A DNA stretch of 64,000 nt, taken from assembly GCF_003985155.1 (NCBI RefSeq), contig NZ_ML133692.1, positions 124,001-188,000 on the forward strand, in the 5' to 3' direction. Positions 1-7,154 of the stretch are shown in pieces (position 1 is the first letter of the stretch; each line of letters starts with the position of its first letter). The position numbers were made by a program, and so were the translations under genes. The notes under the pieces were generated by a model that saw nothing but the letters and a program-made list of their open reading frames with translations, did not search any database and had not been told where the DNA came from. This DNA comes from Rhizobium vallis (GTDB lineage: Bacteria > Pseudomonadota > Alphaproteobacteria > Rhizobiales > Rhizobiaceae).

Positions 1-569
1 ACGCGGCGGTCGGCGGGGCGGGTGGCCGTCATATTGCCGTTTGGCTTGGCGACGACGCAGTCGCAGTGTTGCTGCAGTTGCCGGCAGCCGCCAGGACCAC
101 AGAAACTGGCTGCGCCGTTCAGCAGCACGACGGCGGTGGTGCCGTCCGGGTCGACATAGAAATCGAATGCGGTACCGCGCACGCCGATGGTGCCCGCGGG
201 GGTGAGAATCTGGTAGGCTGAGGATTTCGAATTGCCGCTGACCCAGCGGAAAGTTCCCTTCGCGGCCCTAATGGTGAGTTTCTGGACGGATTGTGAATCG
301 TCGAAGACATATTTGTCGATGACGACCGAAGAACCCCAGCCGACCGCAAGCTTGGTGCCGTCGCGAAACAGAAACTGGCCGAGGCCGGATTGCGATGTCC
401 GGATGCGCTCGTCGCGGTGAACGCTGGTGTTGACCTCAATCGGGCCGTCCTGCCCCGTGACTTCGGTCTTGATGACGACGGCCTGGCCGACTGGCTCAGC
501 TGCGGGCGCGGGCTGTGCGCTGCCGAGCGCGATGCACAGCGCCGCGATGAATGAACGCCAACCCCACAT
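1..569 (-). CDS. FecR-domain secreted protein, N-terminal part (cut by left edge)
   Basis: The frame is open from ATG at 569 to the left edge, so only the first 189 or so residues are visible. Residues 1-24 (MWGWRSFIAALCIALG, then AQPAPAA) read as a signal peptide. Residues 45-150 match a FecR domain: FLFRDGTKLAVGWGSSVVID, then TIRAAKGTFRWVSG and the signature TPAGTIGVRGTAFDFYV. After it comes a cysteine cluster (Cys157, 162, 169, 171; CGPGGC and HCDC). Stand-alone FecR proteins of this kind are periplasmic and differ from the anti-sigma FecR of iron uptake. In rhizobia they often sit beside CHASE2-type cyclases, but that partner would lie outside the window. A sequence at 600-615 resembles a CtrA site imperfectly. 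Family confident, function unknown. Confidence 0.8.
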   Translation of the reverse strand, partial: MWGWRSFIAALCIALGSAQPAPAAEPVGQAVVIKTEVTGQDGPIEVNTSVHRDERIRTSQSGLGQFLFRDGTKLAVGWGSSVVIDKYVFDDSQSVQKLTIRAAKGTFRWVSGNSKSSAYQILTPAGTIGVRGTAFDFYVDPDGTTAVVLLNGAASFCGPGGCRQLQQHCDCVVAKPNGNMTATRPADRR

Positions 570-877
570 GATACACGTACCCCGGGAACATAGGGAGAAT
601 TAACATTTTAGTAACTGCTTGTCTTCTCGCCCAGTTGGGCTAAGCGGCATCAGCGATCGAACGGACCTGCCGGCTTTTACGCCCCTTGCAAACGGTGTCG
701 TCCGAGATCCGAGGTCGAGCATGGCATTGACACAAAACCGCGCAGTTTTCGACGTCATGTCGCGCAGTGTCAAAAGCAGGGCTCTCGCGCGTCGCAAAAG
801 AACCGTTGTGCCGCATTTGGATTTGCGATTTGTATGGGCGCGGAGAACAGCCCTTGCCCTATAGGAGAAGAAGGCGG
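570..877. other. Divergent intergenic region between the FecR gene and soxB
   Basis: This 308-bp gap separates two divergent genes and should hold both promoters. The sox side carries an inverted repeat with arms at 727-733 and 767-773. The only good ribosome binding site is AGGAGAAG at 863-870, which sets the soxB start at 878. An upstream in-frame ATG at 767 lies inside the inverted repeat and has no ribosome binding site. Confidence 0.5.
727..773. promoter_or_regulatory. Inverted repeat upstream of soxB (candidate operator or promoter)
   Basis: The arms are TTGACAC (727-733) and GTGTCAA (767-773), 33 bases apart. The block also holds a direct repeat CGCGCAGT at 740 and 762. It lies 105-151 bases before the soxB start. 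TTGACA could equally be a -35 element, so this is only a candidate site for a sarcosine- or glycine-betaine-responsive regulator. Confidence 0.35.
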
Positions 878-2131
878 ATGCGGAAATATTCGGTTTTTGC
901 CGTGGCGCGGGAGGCCCTGCGCGGCCACAGAGGCTGGGAGAAGCAGTGGACTTCGCCTGAGCCGCGCGCCGAATACGACGTCGTCATCATCGGCGCCGGC
1001 GGCCATGGTCTCGGAGCTGCCTATTATCTCGCCAAAGAGCACGGCATCACCAATGTGGCGGTAATCGAGAAGGGCTGGCTCGGCGGCGGCAATACCGGCC
1101 GCAACACCACGATCATCCGCTCGAACTATCTCTACGAAGAGAGCATGCACATCTACGAGCATTCGATGAAGCTCTGGGAAGGGCTTTCTCAGGAGCTCAA
1201 CTACAATGTGATGTATTCGCCGCGCGGCGTGATGATGCTCTCGCACAATATTCACGACCAGCAGTCCTTCAAGCGGCATATCCATGCCAACCGGCTCTAT
1301 GGCATCGACAACGAGTGGCTGACGCCGGAACAGGCGAAGGCCTATTGTCCGCCGCTCGACATCTCGGCCAGCGCGCGCTACCCGATTAATGGTGCAGCGC
1401 TGCAGCGGCGCGGCGGCACGGCGCGTCACGATGCGGTCGCCTGGGGTTATGCACGGGCGGCATCGGATCGTGGTGTCCATATCATCCAGAATTGCGAAGT
1501 AACGGGTATCCGGCGCGGTCCTGACGGACGGGTGACCGGGGTCGAGACCTCGCGCGGATTCATTGGCGCCAAGAAGGTCGGCGTCTCTGCAGCCGGCCAC
1601 ACGACGACGGTCATGAAGATGGCTGATGTACGCGTGCCGCTGCAATCGAGCCCGCTGCAGGCGCTGGTTTCCGAGCCGCTGAAGCCGATCTTCCCCTGCG
1701 TCGTCATGTCGAACACGGTGCATGCCTATATCTCCCAGTCCGACAAGGGAGAGCTCGTCATCGGCGCCGGCACCGACCAGTACAATTCCTACTCGCAGAC
1801 CGGCGGGCTGCAGATCATCACCCATACGCTTGACGCCATCTGCGAGCTTTTCCCGATGTTCCGGCGCGTCAAGATGATGCGGCAATGGGGCGGCATCGTC
1901 GACAACACGCCGGATCGCTCGGCCATCCAGTCGAAGACGCCGGTTCCCGGGCTTTACGTCAATTGCGGCTGGGGCACCGGCGGCTTCAAGGCAACGCCGG
2001 GCTCGGCCAATCTCTTCGCGCATCTGATCGCCCGCGACGAGCCGCATAAGTTCAATGCCGGGCTGACGCTGGAGCGCTTCCGCAGCGGCCGGCTGATCGA
2101 CGAGGCGGCGGCCGCGGCGGTGGCGCACTGA
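878..2131 (+). CDS. soxB: Sarcosine oxidase beta subunit
   Basis: This is the flavin-bearing dehydrogenase subunit of heterotetrameric sarcosine oxidase. The complex turns sarcosine, O2 and tetrahydrofolate into glycine, H2O2 and 5,10-methylene-THF in the cytoplasm. The 417-residue product has the usual family length. The FAD dinucleotide motif GAGGHGLG is at residues 39-46. The segment GGTARHDAVAWG at 179-190 carries His184, at the place of the histidine that holds FMN covalently in the Corynebacterium enzyme. The C-terminal region has the expected GWGTGGFKATPGS. The ATG at 878 follows AGGAGAAG by 7 bases and gives the typical N-terminus MRKYSVFAVAREAL. It is the first gene of soxBDAG, with 109 bases holding a repeat before soxD. 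Confidence 0.95.
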   Translation: MRKYSVFAVAREALRGHRGWEKQWTSPEPRAEYDVVIIGAGGHGLGAAYYLAKEHGITNVAVIEKGWLGGGNTGRNTTIIRSNYLYEESMHIYEHSMKLWEGLSQELNYNVMYSPRGVMMLSHNIHDQQSFKRHIHANRLYGIDNEWLTPEQAKAYCPPLDISASARYPINGAALQRRGGTARHDAVAWGYARAASDRGVHIIQNCEVTGIRRGPDGRVTGVETSRGFIGAKKVGVSAAGHTTTVMKMADVRVPLQSSPLQALVSEPLKPIFPCVVMSNTVHAYISQSDKGELVIGAGTDQYNSYSQTGGLQIITHTLDAICELFPMFRRVKMMRQWGGIVDNTPDRSAIQSKTPVPGLYVNCGWGTGGFKATPGSANLFAHLIARDEPHKFNAGLTLERFRSGRLIDEAAAAAVAH

Positions 2132-2170
2132 TGATGAGTGCTTTCGCTCGGATGCTCGCTCCTTTCGTTG

Positions 2171-2221
2171 CTCACCCCCTCATCCGTCTTGCAGGCACCT
2201 TCTCTCCGCTGGGGAGAAGGG
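2171..2221. repeat. RIME-like intergenic repeat between soxB and soxD
   Basis: The block has the layout of the Rhizobium-specific intergenic mosaic elements: a CCCCTCATCCG box at 2175-2185 followed by a hairpin with arms CCTTCTC (2198-2204) and GAGAAGG (2214-2220). It sits inside the operon, so it is transcribed and could affect mRNA processing. Family assignment is from memory of the consensus. Confidence 0.6.
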
Positions 2222-2240
2222 GAGGAGAAGGAATTTCCAC

Positions 2241-2582
2241 ATGCTGCTGATCCATTGCCCTTACTGCCAGGAAGAGCGCTCCGAGCTCGAATTCCGCGGC
2301 GCGGGTGACGCGCATATCGCGCGACCCACCGATATCGCTTCGATTTCAGACGAGGAATTCGAGGCCTACTTCTTTCTGCGCGACAACCCGAAAGGGCTGA
2401 TCTTCGAACGTTGGCGCCATATTCACGGCTGCGGGCGCTTCTTCAATGCGGCGCGCGACACGGTCAGTGACAGGTTCATCACGACCTATAAGGCGGGTGA
2501 GCCGAGGCCGCGGATCGGCGCGGAAGCCGAGCAGCACCAGCCTGTCGAGACATACGAAGCTCTGGAAGGAGAGGCCCAATGA
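2241..2582 (+). CDS. soxD: Sarcosine oxidase delta subunit
   Basis: This is the small zinc-binding subunit of heterotetrameric sarcosine oxidase. The 113-residue product begins MLLIHCPYCQEERSE and has the metal ligands expected for the family: Cys6, Cys9, His60 and Cys64 (RHIHGCGRFFNAARD). The Asp/Glu-rich middle (SISDEEFEAYFFLRDNPKG) is also typical. GAGGAGAAGG at 2222-2231 is the ribosome binding site. The end overlaps the soxA start by four bases (ATGA), pointing to translational coupling. Confidence 0.95.
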   Translation: MLLIHCPYCQEERSELEFRGAGDAHIARPTDIASISDEEFEAYFFLRDNPKGLIFERWRHIHGCGRFFNAARDTVSDRFITTYKAGEPRPRIGAEAEQHQPVETYEALEGEAQ

Positions 2583-5572
2583 GCGGCGTCAACCGTATCG
2601 CCGGCAAGGGGCGCCTGACGCCGGCCAAGACCGCGCGCTTCAGCTTCGACGGTCAGACCTATGCGGCGCTTGAAGGCGATACCGTCGCCTCGGCGCTGAT
2701 CGCCCACGGCGTGCATCTTCTGGGACGGTCGTTCAAATATCACCGCCCACGCGGCATTCTCTCGGCGGGCGCCGAGGAGCCGAATGCGCTGATCGACGTC
2801 GCCCGCGATGCGGCGCGCAAGCAGCCGAACGTGCGTGCGACGGTGCAGGAAGTCTTCGACGGCATGATCGTCAAGTCGCAGAACCGCTGGCCCTCGCTCG
2901 CCCGCGATGTCGGCGCCATCAACAATCTGATGTCCCCGTTCTTCGCCGCCGGTTTCTACTACAAGACCTTCATGTGGCCGCGCGCCGCCTGGAAGCATGT
3001 CTACGAACCGCTTATCCGTCGCGCCGCCGGCCTCGGCGTTGCGCCGACCGAAGGCGATCCGGATCATTATGCGAGCCGCTATGCACATTGCGACGTGCTC
3101 GTGGTCGGCGCCGGCGTTGCCGGTCTTTCGGCGGCGCTGGCCGCGGCCCAGACCGGCGCCCGGGTGATCCTCTGCGATGAGCAGGCGGAAGCCGGCGGGG
3201 CGCTGCGCTACGATGCCGGCGCCAAAATCGATGGGCAGGAAGGCTTCGCCTGGGCGCAGAAGGCCGTGGCGCAGCTGAAGGCGATGGACAATGTCGAAGT
3301 GCTGCTGCGCACGACTGCCTTCGGCTACTACAACCACAATTTCGTCGGCCTTGCCGAACGCGTCACCGATCATCTCGCCAACCCCTCCCATGATCTTCCG
3401 CGCGAGCGGCTCTGGCAGGTCCGGGCTAAGCGGGTGATCCTCGCCAACGGCGCGATCGAACGGCACATGGTGTTCCCGAACAACGACCGGCCGGGCATCA
3501 TGCTGGCCTCGGCGGCGCGGACCTATCTCAACCATTACGGCGTTGCCGTCGGCAAGAATGTCGGCATCTATACGGCGCATGACTCGGCTTACGAGGCGGC
3601 TTTCGACCTGAAGCGGGCTGGCGTTTCGATCGCCGCCATCGTCGATGTCAGGCAGGCTCCGGGTGCGGCGGTGCTGGCAGAGGCGCGCGCGCTCGGCATT
3701 GATGTCCTCGTCGGCCAGTCGGTCGTCAACACGGCAGGGCGGCTGCGCATCTCATCGATGACGGTGGCGCGCAACGGTGGCGGTTCGTCGCGCAAGATCG
3801 CGGTCGATGCGCTGCTGGTTTCGGCCGGCTGGACGCCGTCCGTCCATCTGTTCTCGCAGTCGCGCGGCAAGGTGGCATTCGATGCCGAAAGCCAGCGCTT
3901 CCTGCCCGGAACCTACGCGCAGGACTGCCTCTCGGTCGGCGCCTGCAATGGTACCGACGACCTGCAGCGGACGATCGAGGAATCACTTGCCGCGGGCGAG
4001 CTGATGGCGAAGGCCAGCGGCAAGAGCGGTGGCGAGAAGATCGCGCTCTCGGGTGAGCAGGCCTATGAGTGGACCGGCGGTATGATCGGCGCTGCCGAAG
4101 GCGCCGGGCCGAAGACGAACGCCAAGGCCTTCATCGATTTCCAGCACGACGTCTGTGCCAAGGATATCCGCCTTGCGGTGCGCGAAGGCATGCATTCGAT
4201 CGAGCATATCAAGCGTTTCACGACGAACGGTATGGCTTCGGACCAGGGCAAGCTTTCCAACATGCACGGCCTGGCGATCGCCGCCGAAATGCTGGGTAAG
4301 GAAATCCCCCAGGTCGGGCTCACCACCTTCCGCGCGCCCTATACCCCTGTCAGCTACGGCACGCTGGTCGGCCATTCGCGCGGTGAACTGTTCGATCCGA
4401 CACGCAAGACGCCGCTGCACGCCTGGGAAGAAGCCCACGGCGCAGTCTTCGAAGATGTCGGCAACTGGAAACGCGCCTGGTTCTATCCCCGGGCCGGCGA
4501 GACCATGCATCAGGCGGTCGCGCGCGAATGCCGGACGGCACGCGAGTCGGCGGGCATCTTCGACGCTTCGACGCTCGGCAAGATCGAGGTGGTGGGACCG
4601 GATGCGGCGAAATTCCTCAACCTTATCTATACGAATGCCTGGGACACGCTGAAGCCCGGCAAGGCCCGTTACGGCATCATGACGCGCGAGGACGGCTTCG
4701 TTTACGATGACGGCGTCGTCGGACGTCTGGCAGAGGACCGTTTCCATGTGACGACGACGACCGGAGGCGCGCCGCGCGTTCTCCATCACATGGAGGACTA
4801 CCTGCAGACGGAATTCCCGGATCTGAAGGTATGGCTCACCTCGGTGACCGAACAATGGGCCGTCATCGCCGTGCAGGGGCCGAAGGCGCGCGAGATCGTC
4901 GCGCCGCTGGTCGAAGGGGTCGACCTTTCGAACGAAGCCTTCCCGCATATGAGCGTTGCCGAGTGCTCGGTTTGCGGCGTGCCGGCGCGGCTCTTCCGCG
5001 TCTCCTTCACCGGCGAAATCGGTTTCGAAATCAACGTGCCGGCCGACTACGGCCAGTCGGTGCTCGAAGCCGTCTGGGCCAATGCCGAACCGCTCGGCGC
5101 TTGCGTCTACGGCACAGAGACAATGCACGTCCTTCGCGCCGAGAAGGGCTACATTATCGTCGGCCAGGATACTGACGGCACCGTGACCCCCGATGACGCC
5201 GGCGTTGCCTGGGCGGTTTCCAAGAAAAAGAAGGATTTCGTCGGCATTCGCGGGCTCCAGCGGCCGGACCTCGTCAAGGAGGGACGTAAGCAGCTCGTCG
5301 GTCTCGTCACCAAGGATCCGAAGCTGGTACTCGAAGAGGGCTCGCAGGTCGTTGCCAACCCGAATGAGCCCAAGCCGATGACCATGCTCGGTCACGTCAC
5401 CTCGGCCTACTGGTCCGAAAGTTGCGGCAGGTCGATCGCCTTCGCGCTTGTCGCCGGCGGTCGGGCGCGGATGGGCGAGACGCTCTACGTGCCGATGCCG
5501 GACCGGACGATCGCCGTTGAAGTGACGGATCTGGTGTTCTTTGACAAGGAAGGAGGCCGCATCCATGGCTGA
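2579..5572 (+). CDS. soxA: Sarcosine oxidase alpha subunit
   Basis: This is the largest subunit (997 residues). It holds NAD+, passes methylene groups to folate and forms most of the complex. An N-terminal ferredoxin-like fold (residues about 15-100, SFKYHRPRGILSAGAEEPNAL) is followed by an NAD-binding region with VVGAGVAGLSAALAAA near residue 174. A C-terminal GcvT-like aminomethyltransferase domain (about 600-990) contains GETMHQAVARECRTARESAG and the folate-site region RVSFTGEIGFEINVP. Length and domain order match the family. It overlaps soxD by four bases at the start and soxG by eight at the end, as expected for a stoichiometric complex. Confidence 0.96.
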   Translation: MSGVNRIAGKGRLTPAKTARFSFDGQTYAALEGDTVASALIAHGVHLLGRSFKYHRPRGILSAGAEEPNALIDVARDAARKQPNVRATVQEVFDGMIVKSQNRWPSLARDVGAINNLMSPFFAAGFYYKTFMWPRAAWKHVYEPLIRRAAGLGVAPTEGDPDHYASRYAHCDVLVVGAGVAGLSAALAAAQTGARVILCDEQAEAGGALRYDAGAKIDGQEGFAWAQKAVAQLKAMDNVEVLLRTTAFGYYNHNFVGLAERVTDHLANPSHDLPRERLWQVRAKRVILANGAIERHMVFPNNDRPGIMLASAARTYLNHYGVAVGKNVGIYTAHDSAYEAAFDLKRAGVSIAAIVDVRQAPGAAVLAEARALGIDVLVGQSVVNTAGRLRISSMTVARNGGGSSRKIAVDALLVSAGWTPSVHLFSQSRGKVAFDAESQRFLPGTYAQDCLSVGACNGTDDLQRTIEESLAAGELMAKASGKSGGEKIALSGEQAYEWTGGMIGAAEGAGPKTNAKAFIDFQHDVCAKDIRLAVREGMHSIEHIKRFTTNGMASDQGKLSNMHGLAIAAEMLGKEIPQVGLTTFRAPYTPVSYGTLVGHSRGELFDPTRKTPLHAWEEAHGAVFEDVGNWKRAWFYPRAGETMHQAVARECRTARESAGIFDASTLGKIEVVGPDAAKFLNLIYTNAWDTLKPGKARYGIMTREDGFVYDDGVVGRLAEDRFHVTTTTGGAPRVLHHMEDYLQTEFPDLKVWLTSVTEQWAVIAVQGPKAREIVAPLVEGVDLSNEAFPHMSVAECSVCGVPARLFRVSFTGEIGFEINVPADYGQSVLEAVWANAEPLGACVYGTETMHVLRAEKGYIIVGQDTDGTVTPDDAGVAWAVSKKKKDFVGIRGLQRPDLVKEGRKQLVGLVTKDPKLVLEEGSQVVANPNEPKPMTMLGHVTSAYWSESCGRSIAFALVAGGRARMGETLYVPMPDRTIAVEVTDLVFFDKEGGRIHG

Positions 5573-6113
5573 TGTCGCAATTCGCAGGCCGGTGCTTGAC
5601 GGCCGTCTCGGCGGCTCCGCAAACGTGCGGCTCACGGTGGCCCCGGTCGCGAGCCGGGTGGCGCTGCGCGCGCCGGCGGAATCGCTTAAAGCACTTTCCT
5701 CCGCGCTCGGCTTGTCCGTGCCGACCGCGCCGAAGACATCGAGCCGGGCCGGTGCCCGATCGGTACTCTGGATCGGGCCGGATGAGTGGCTGGTGATCGA
5801 TGAGGCCGGCGCCGATCTGATGGCAGTATTTGCTGGCGCCGGAGTGCTGCATTCGGCGACCGACGTTTCCCATCGCAATGTCGCGATCATCGTCTCGGGA
5901 CCTGGTGCGGAGAATACGCTTTCGGCCGGTTGCCCGCAGGATCTGTCGCTGTTTTCCTTCCCGGTCGGCGCCGCATCGCGCACGATCTTCGGCAAGGCGG
6001 AGATCGTGCTGTTGCGCACCGAAGAGGACACGTTCCGGGTCGAGTGCTGGCGGTCGTTTTCGGACTTCGTCTTCGGGTTGCTGGCCGAAGCGGCCGGTGA
6101 TGCGGGACATTGA
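5565..6113 (+). CDS. soxG: Sarcosine oxidase gamma subunit
   Basis: The 182-residue product is the fourth subunit of heterotetrameric sarcosine oxidase, with a fold related to the GcvT C-terminal half. It has the family pattern VLWIGPDEWLVI near residue 65 and later TDVSHRNVAIIVSGPGAENTL. The ATG at 5565 was chosen because AAGGAGG lies at 5551-5557 with good spacing and MADVAIRRPVLDG is the usual N-terminus. An earlier in-frame ATG at 5541 lies deeper in soxA and precedes that site. The start overlaps the end of soxA. It closes the operon; I see no strong terminator after it. Confidence 0.92.
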   Translation: MADVAIRRPVLDGRLGGSANVRLTVAPVASRVALRAPAESLKALSSALGLSVPTAPKTSSRAGARSVLWIGPDEWLVIDEAGADLMAVFAGAGVLHSATDVSHRNVAIIVSGPGAENTLSAGCPQDLSLFSFPVGAASRTIFGKAEIVLLRTEEDTFRVECWRSFSDFVFGLLAEAAGDAGH

Positions 6114-6158
6114 GGCCGGGGCAATTCCTGCATAGCACTCTGTTCAAGGGATAGGCGA

Positions 6159-6560
6159 ATGCTGCATCACGCTTCCCTCGGCGTTTCCGATATCGAACGG
6201 TCGGCGGCATTTTACGATGCCGCCCTTGCCGCGCTCGGGTATGTCAGGGTCTGGGACGACATCAGGCCTGGGCAAACAGACCAGGCGGTCGGCTACGGTC
6301 CTCCCGGCGGCGGAGACAAGCTGGCGATCAAGCATCGGCCTAAGGGCCAACGTCCTCCCGGCCCGGGTTTTCATCTGGCTTTTGCCGCGCCGAGCCGCGC
6401 GGCGGTCGATCGATTTCATGCGGCGGCCATTGCGCATGGCGGCCGTGACAATGGCGGTCCTGGTCTGCGGCTCGATTACGGCGAGCATTATTATGCCGCC
6501 TTCGTCATCGATCCGGACGGACACGCTCTCGAAGCGGTGATCAATTCGCCGGAGGAATAA
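6159..6560 (+). CDS. VOC-family (glyoxalase/bleomycin-resistance fold) protein
   Basis: The 133-residue product is a single vicinal-oxygen-chelate domain. It starts MLHHASLGVSDIERSAAFYD, with a metal-ligand-type His near the N-terminus, and ends HYYAAFVIDPDGHALEAV, the usual C-terminal block with its Glu ligand. Such proteins act as metal-dependent lyases, dioxygenases or drug-binding proteins, and substrate cannot be read from the sequence. GGGATAGGCG before the ATG is a weak ribosome binding site. It sits 45 bases after soxG on the same strand and may be read through from the sox operon, but a functional link is not shown. It converges on the next gene with 14 bases between stops. Confidence 0.85.
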   Translation: MLHHASLGVSDIERSAAFYDAALAALGYVRVWDDIRPGQTDQAVGYGPPGGGDKLAIKHRPKGQRPPGPGFHLAFAAPSRAAVDRFHAAAIAHGGRDNGGPGLRLDYGEHYYAAFVIDPDGHALEAVINSPEE

Positions 6561-6574
6561 GAGCCGCGTTTGGC

Positions 6575-7063
6575 TTACGCGTCCTCGGGGCGGTCCTTCG
6601 GATCGAACTGAATGATGGTGATCCATTTTGCCGTCAGGGCGGGCTTCTTCTCGTTTTCGATTTCGATGGTCACGTCATAGGTGGTCATCAGCATGCCGCC
6701 GCCGCGAAAGCGTGCCTCGGAGAGCAGGAAGCGGCCGCGCACGCGGGCGCCGCTCTTTACCGGCGTCATGAAGCGGACGCGATCGAAGCCATAATTGATG
6801 CCCATGGTCTGCTCGCGCACTCTGGGCAGGCAGTTGTAATTCATCGTCGACAAGAGAGACAATGTCAGGAAGCCATGAGCAATGGTGCCGCCGAAGGGGC
6901 TCTCGGCCGCCGCGCGCTCCGGATCGACGTGAATGAACTGATGGTCGTCGGTCGCTCCTGCAAAGGCGTCGATCATCGTCTGATCGACGGTGATCCAATC
7001 CGAAAGGCCCGTTTCCATGCCGATCAATCCCCGCACGTCGGAGAGTGAAATTTCCATGCCCAT
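6575..7063 (-). CDS. MaoC-family hot-dog dehydratase, NodN-like
   Basis: The product (160-162 residues) is one MaoC hot-dog domain. The hydratase signature is clear: FAGATDDHQFIHVD followed by FGGTIAHGFLTLSLL, with the catalytic Asp and His in ATDDHQFIH. Proteins of this length, with SDWITVDQTMIDAFA, belong to the group that includes rhizobial NodN, proposed to act on acyl chains. No nod genes are nearby, so this is probably a general enoyl-hydratase-type housekeeping paralogue. Two starts are possible: ATG 7063 (shown) and ATG 7057, which is better spaced from GAGGAA. The sequence does not decide between them. Confidence 0.85.
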   Translation of the reverse strand: MGMEISLSDVRGLIGMETGLSDWITVDQTMIDAFAGATDDHQFIHVDPERAAAESPFGGTIAHGFLTLSLLSTMNYNCLPRVREQTMGINYGFDRVRFMTPVKSGARVRGRFLLSEARFRGGGMLMTTYDVTIEIENEKKPALTAKWITIIQFDPKDRPEDA

Positions 7064-7154
7064 GCATTCCTCGTGAGATAAGCGCGCCGCTTCAAAGCCT
7101 TATCGTGCATTTATGACGATTGCGACAAGGATTCGGCCAGGCGGGCCGAGGGGG

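Noticed and set aside
600..615. TTAA-N7-GTAAC sequence before the FecR gene as a CtrA site
   Set aside because: Only a partial match to TTAA-N7-TTAAC; too common by chance to call.
3983..6133. 716-residue minus-strand frame across soxA and soxG
   Set aside because: Shadow of the sox genes in a GC-rich genome: rich in Arg, His and Asp, with no recognisable domain and no ribosome binding site.
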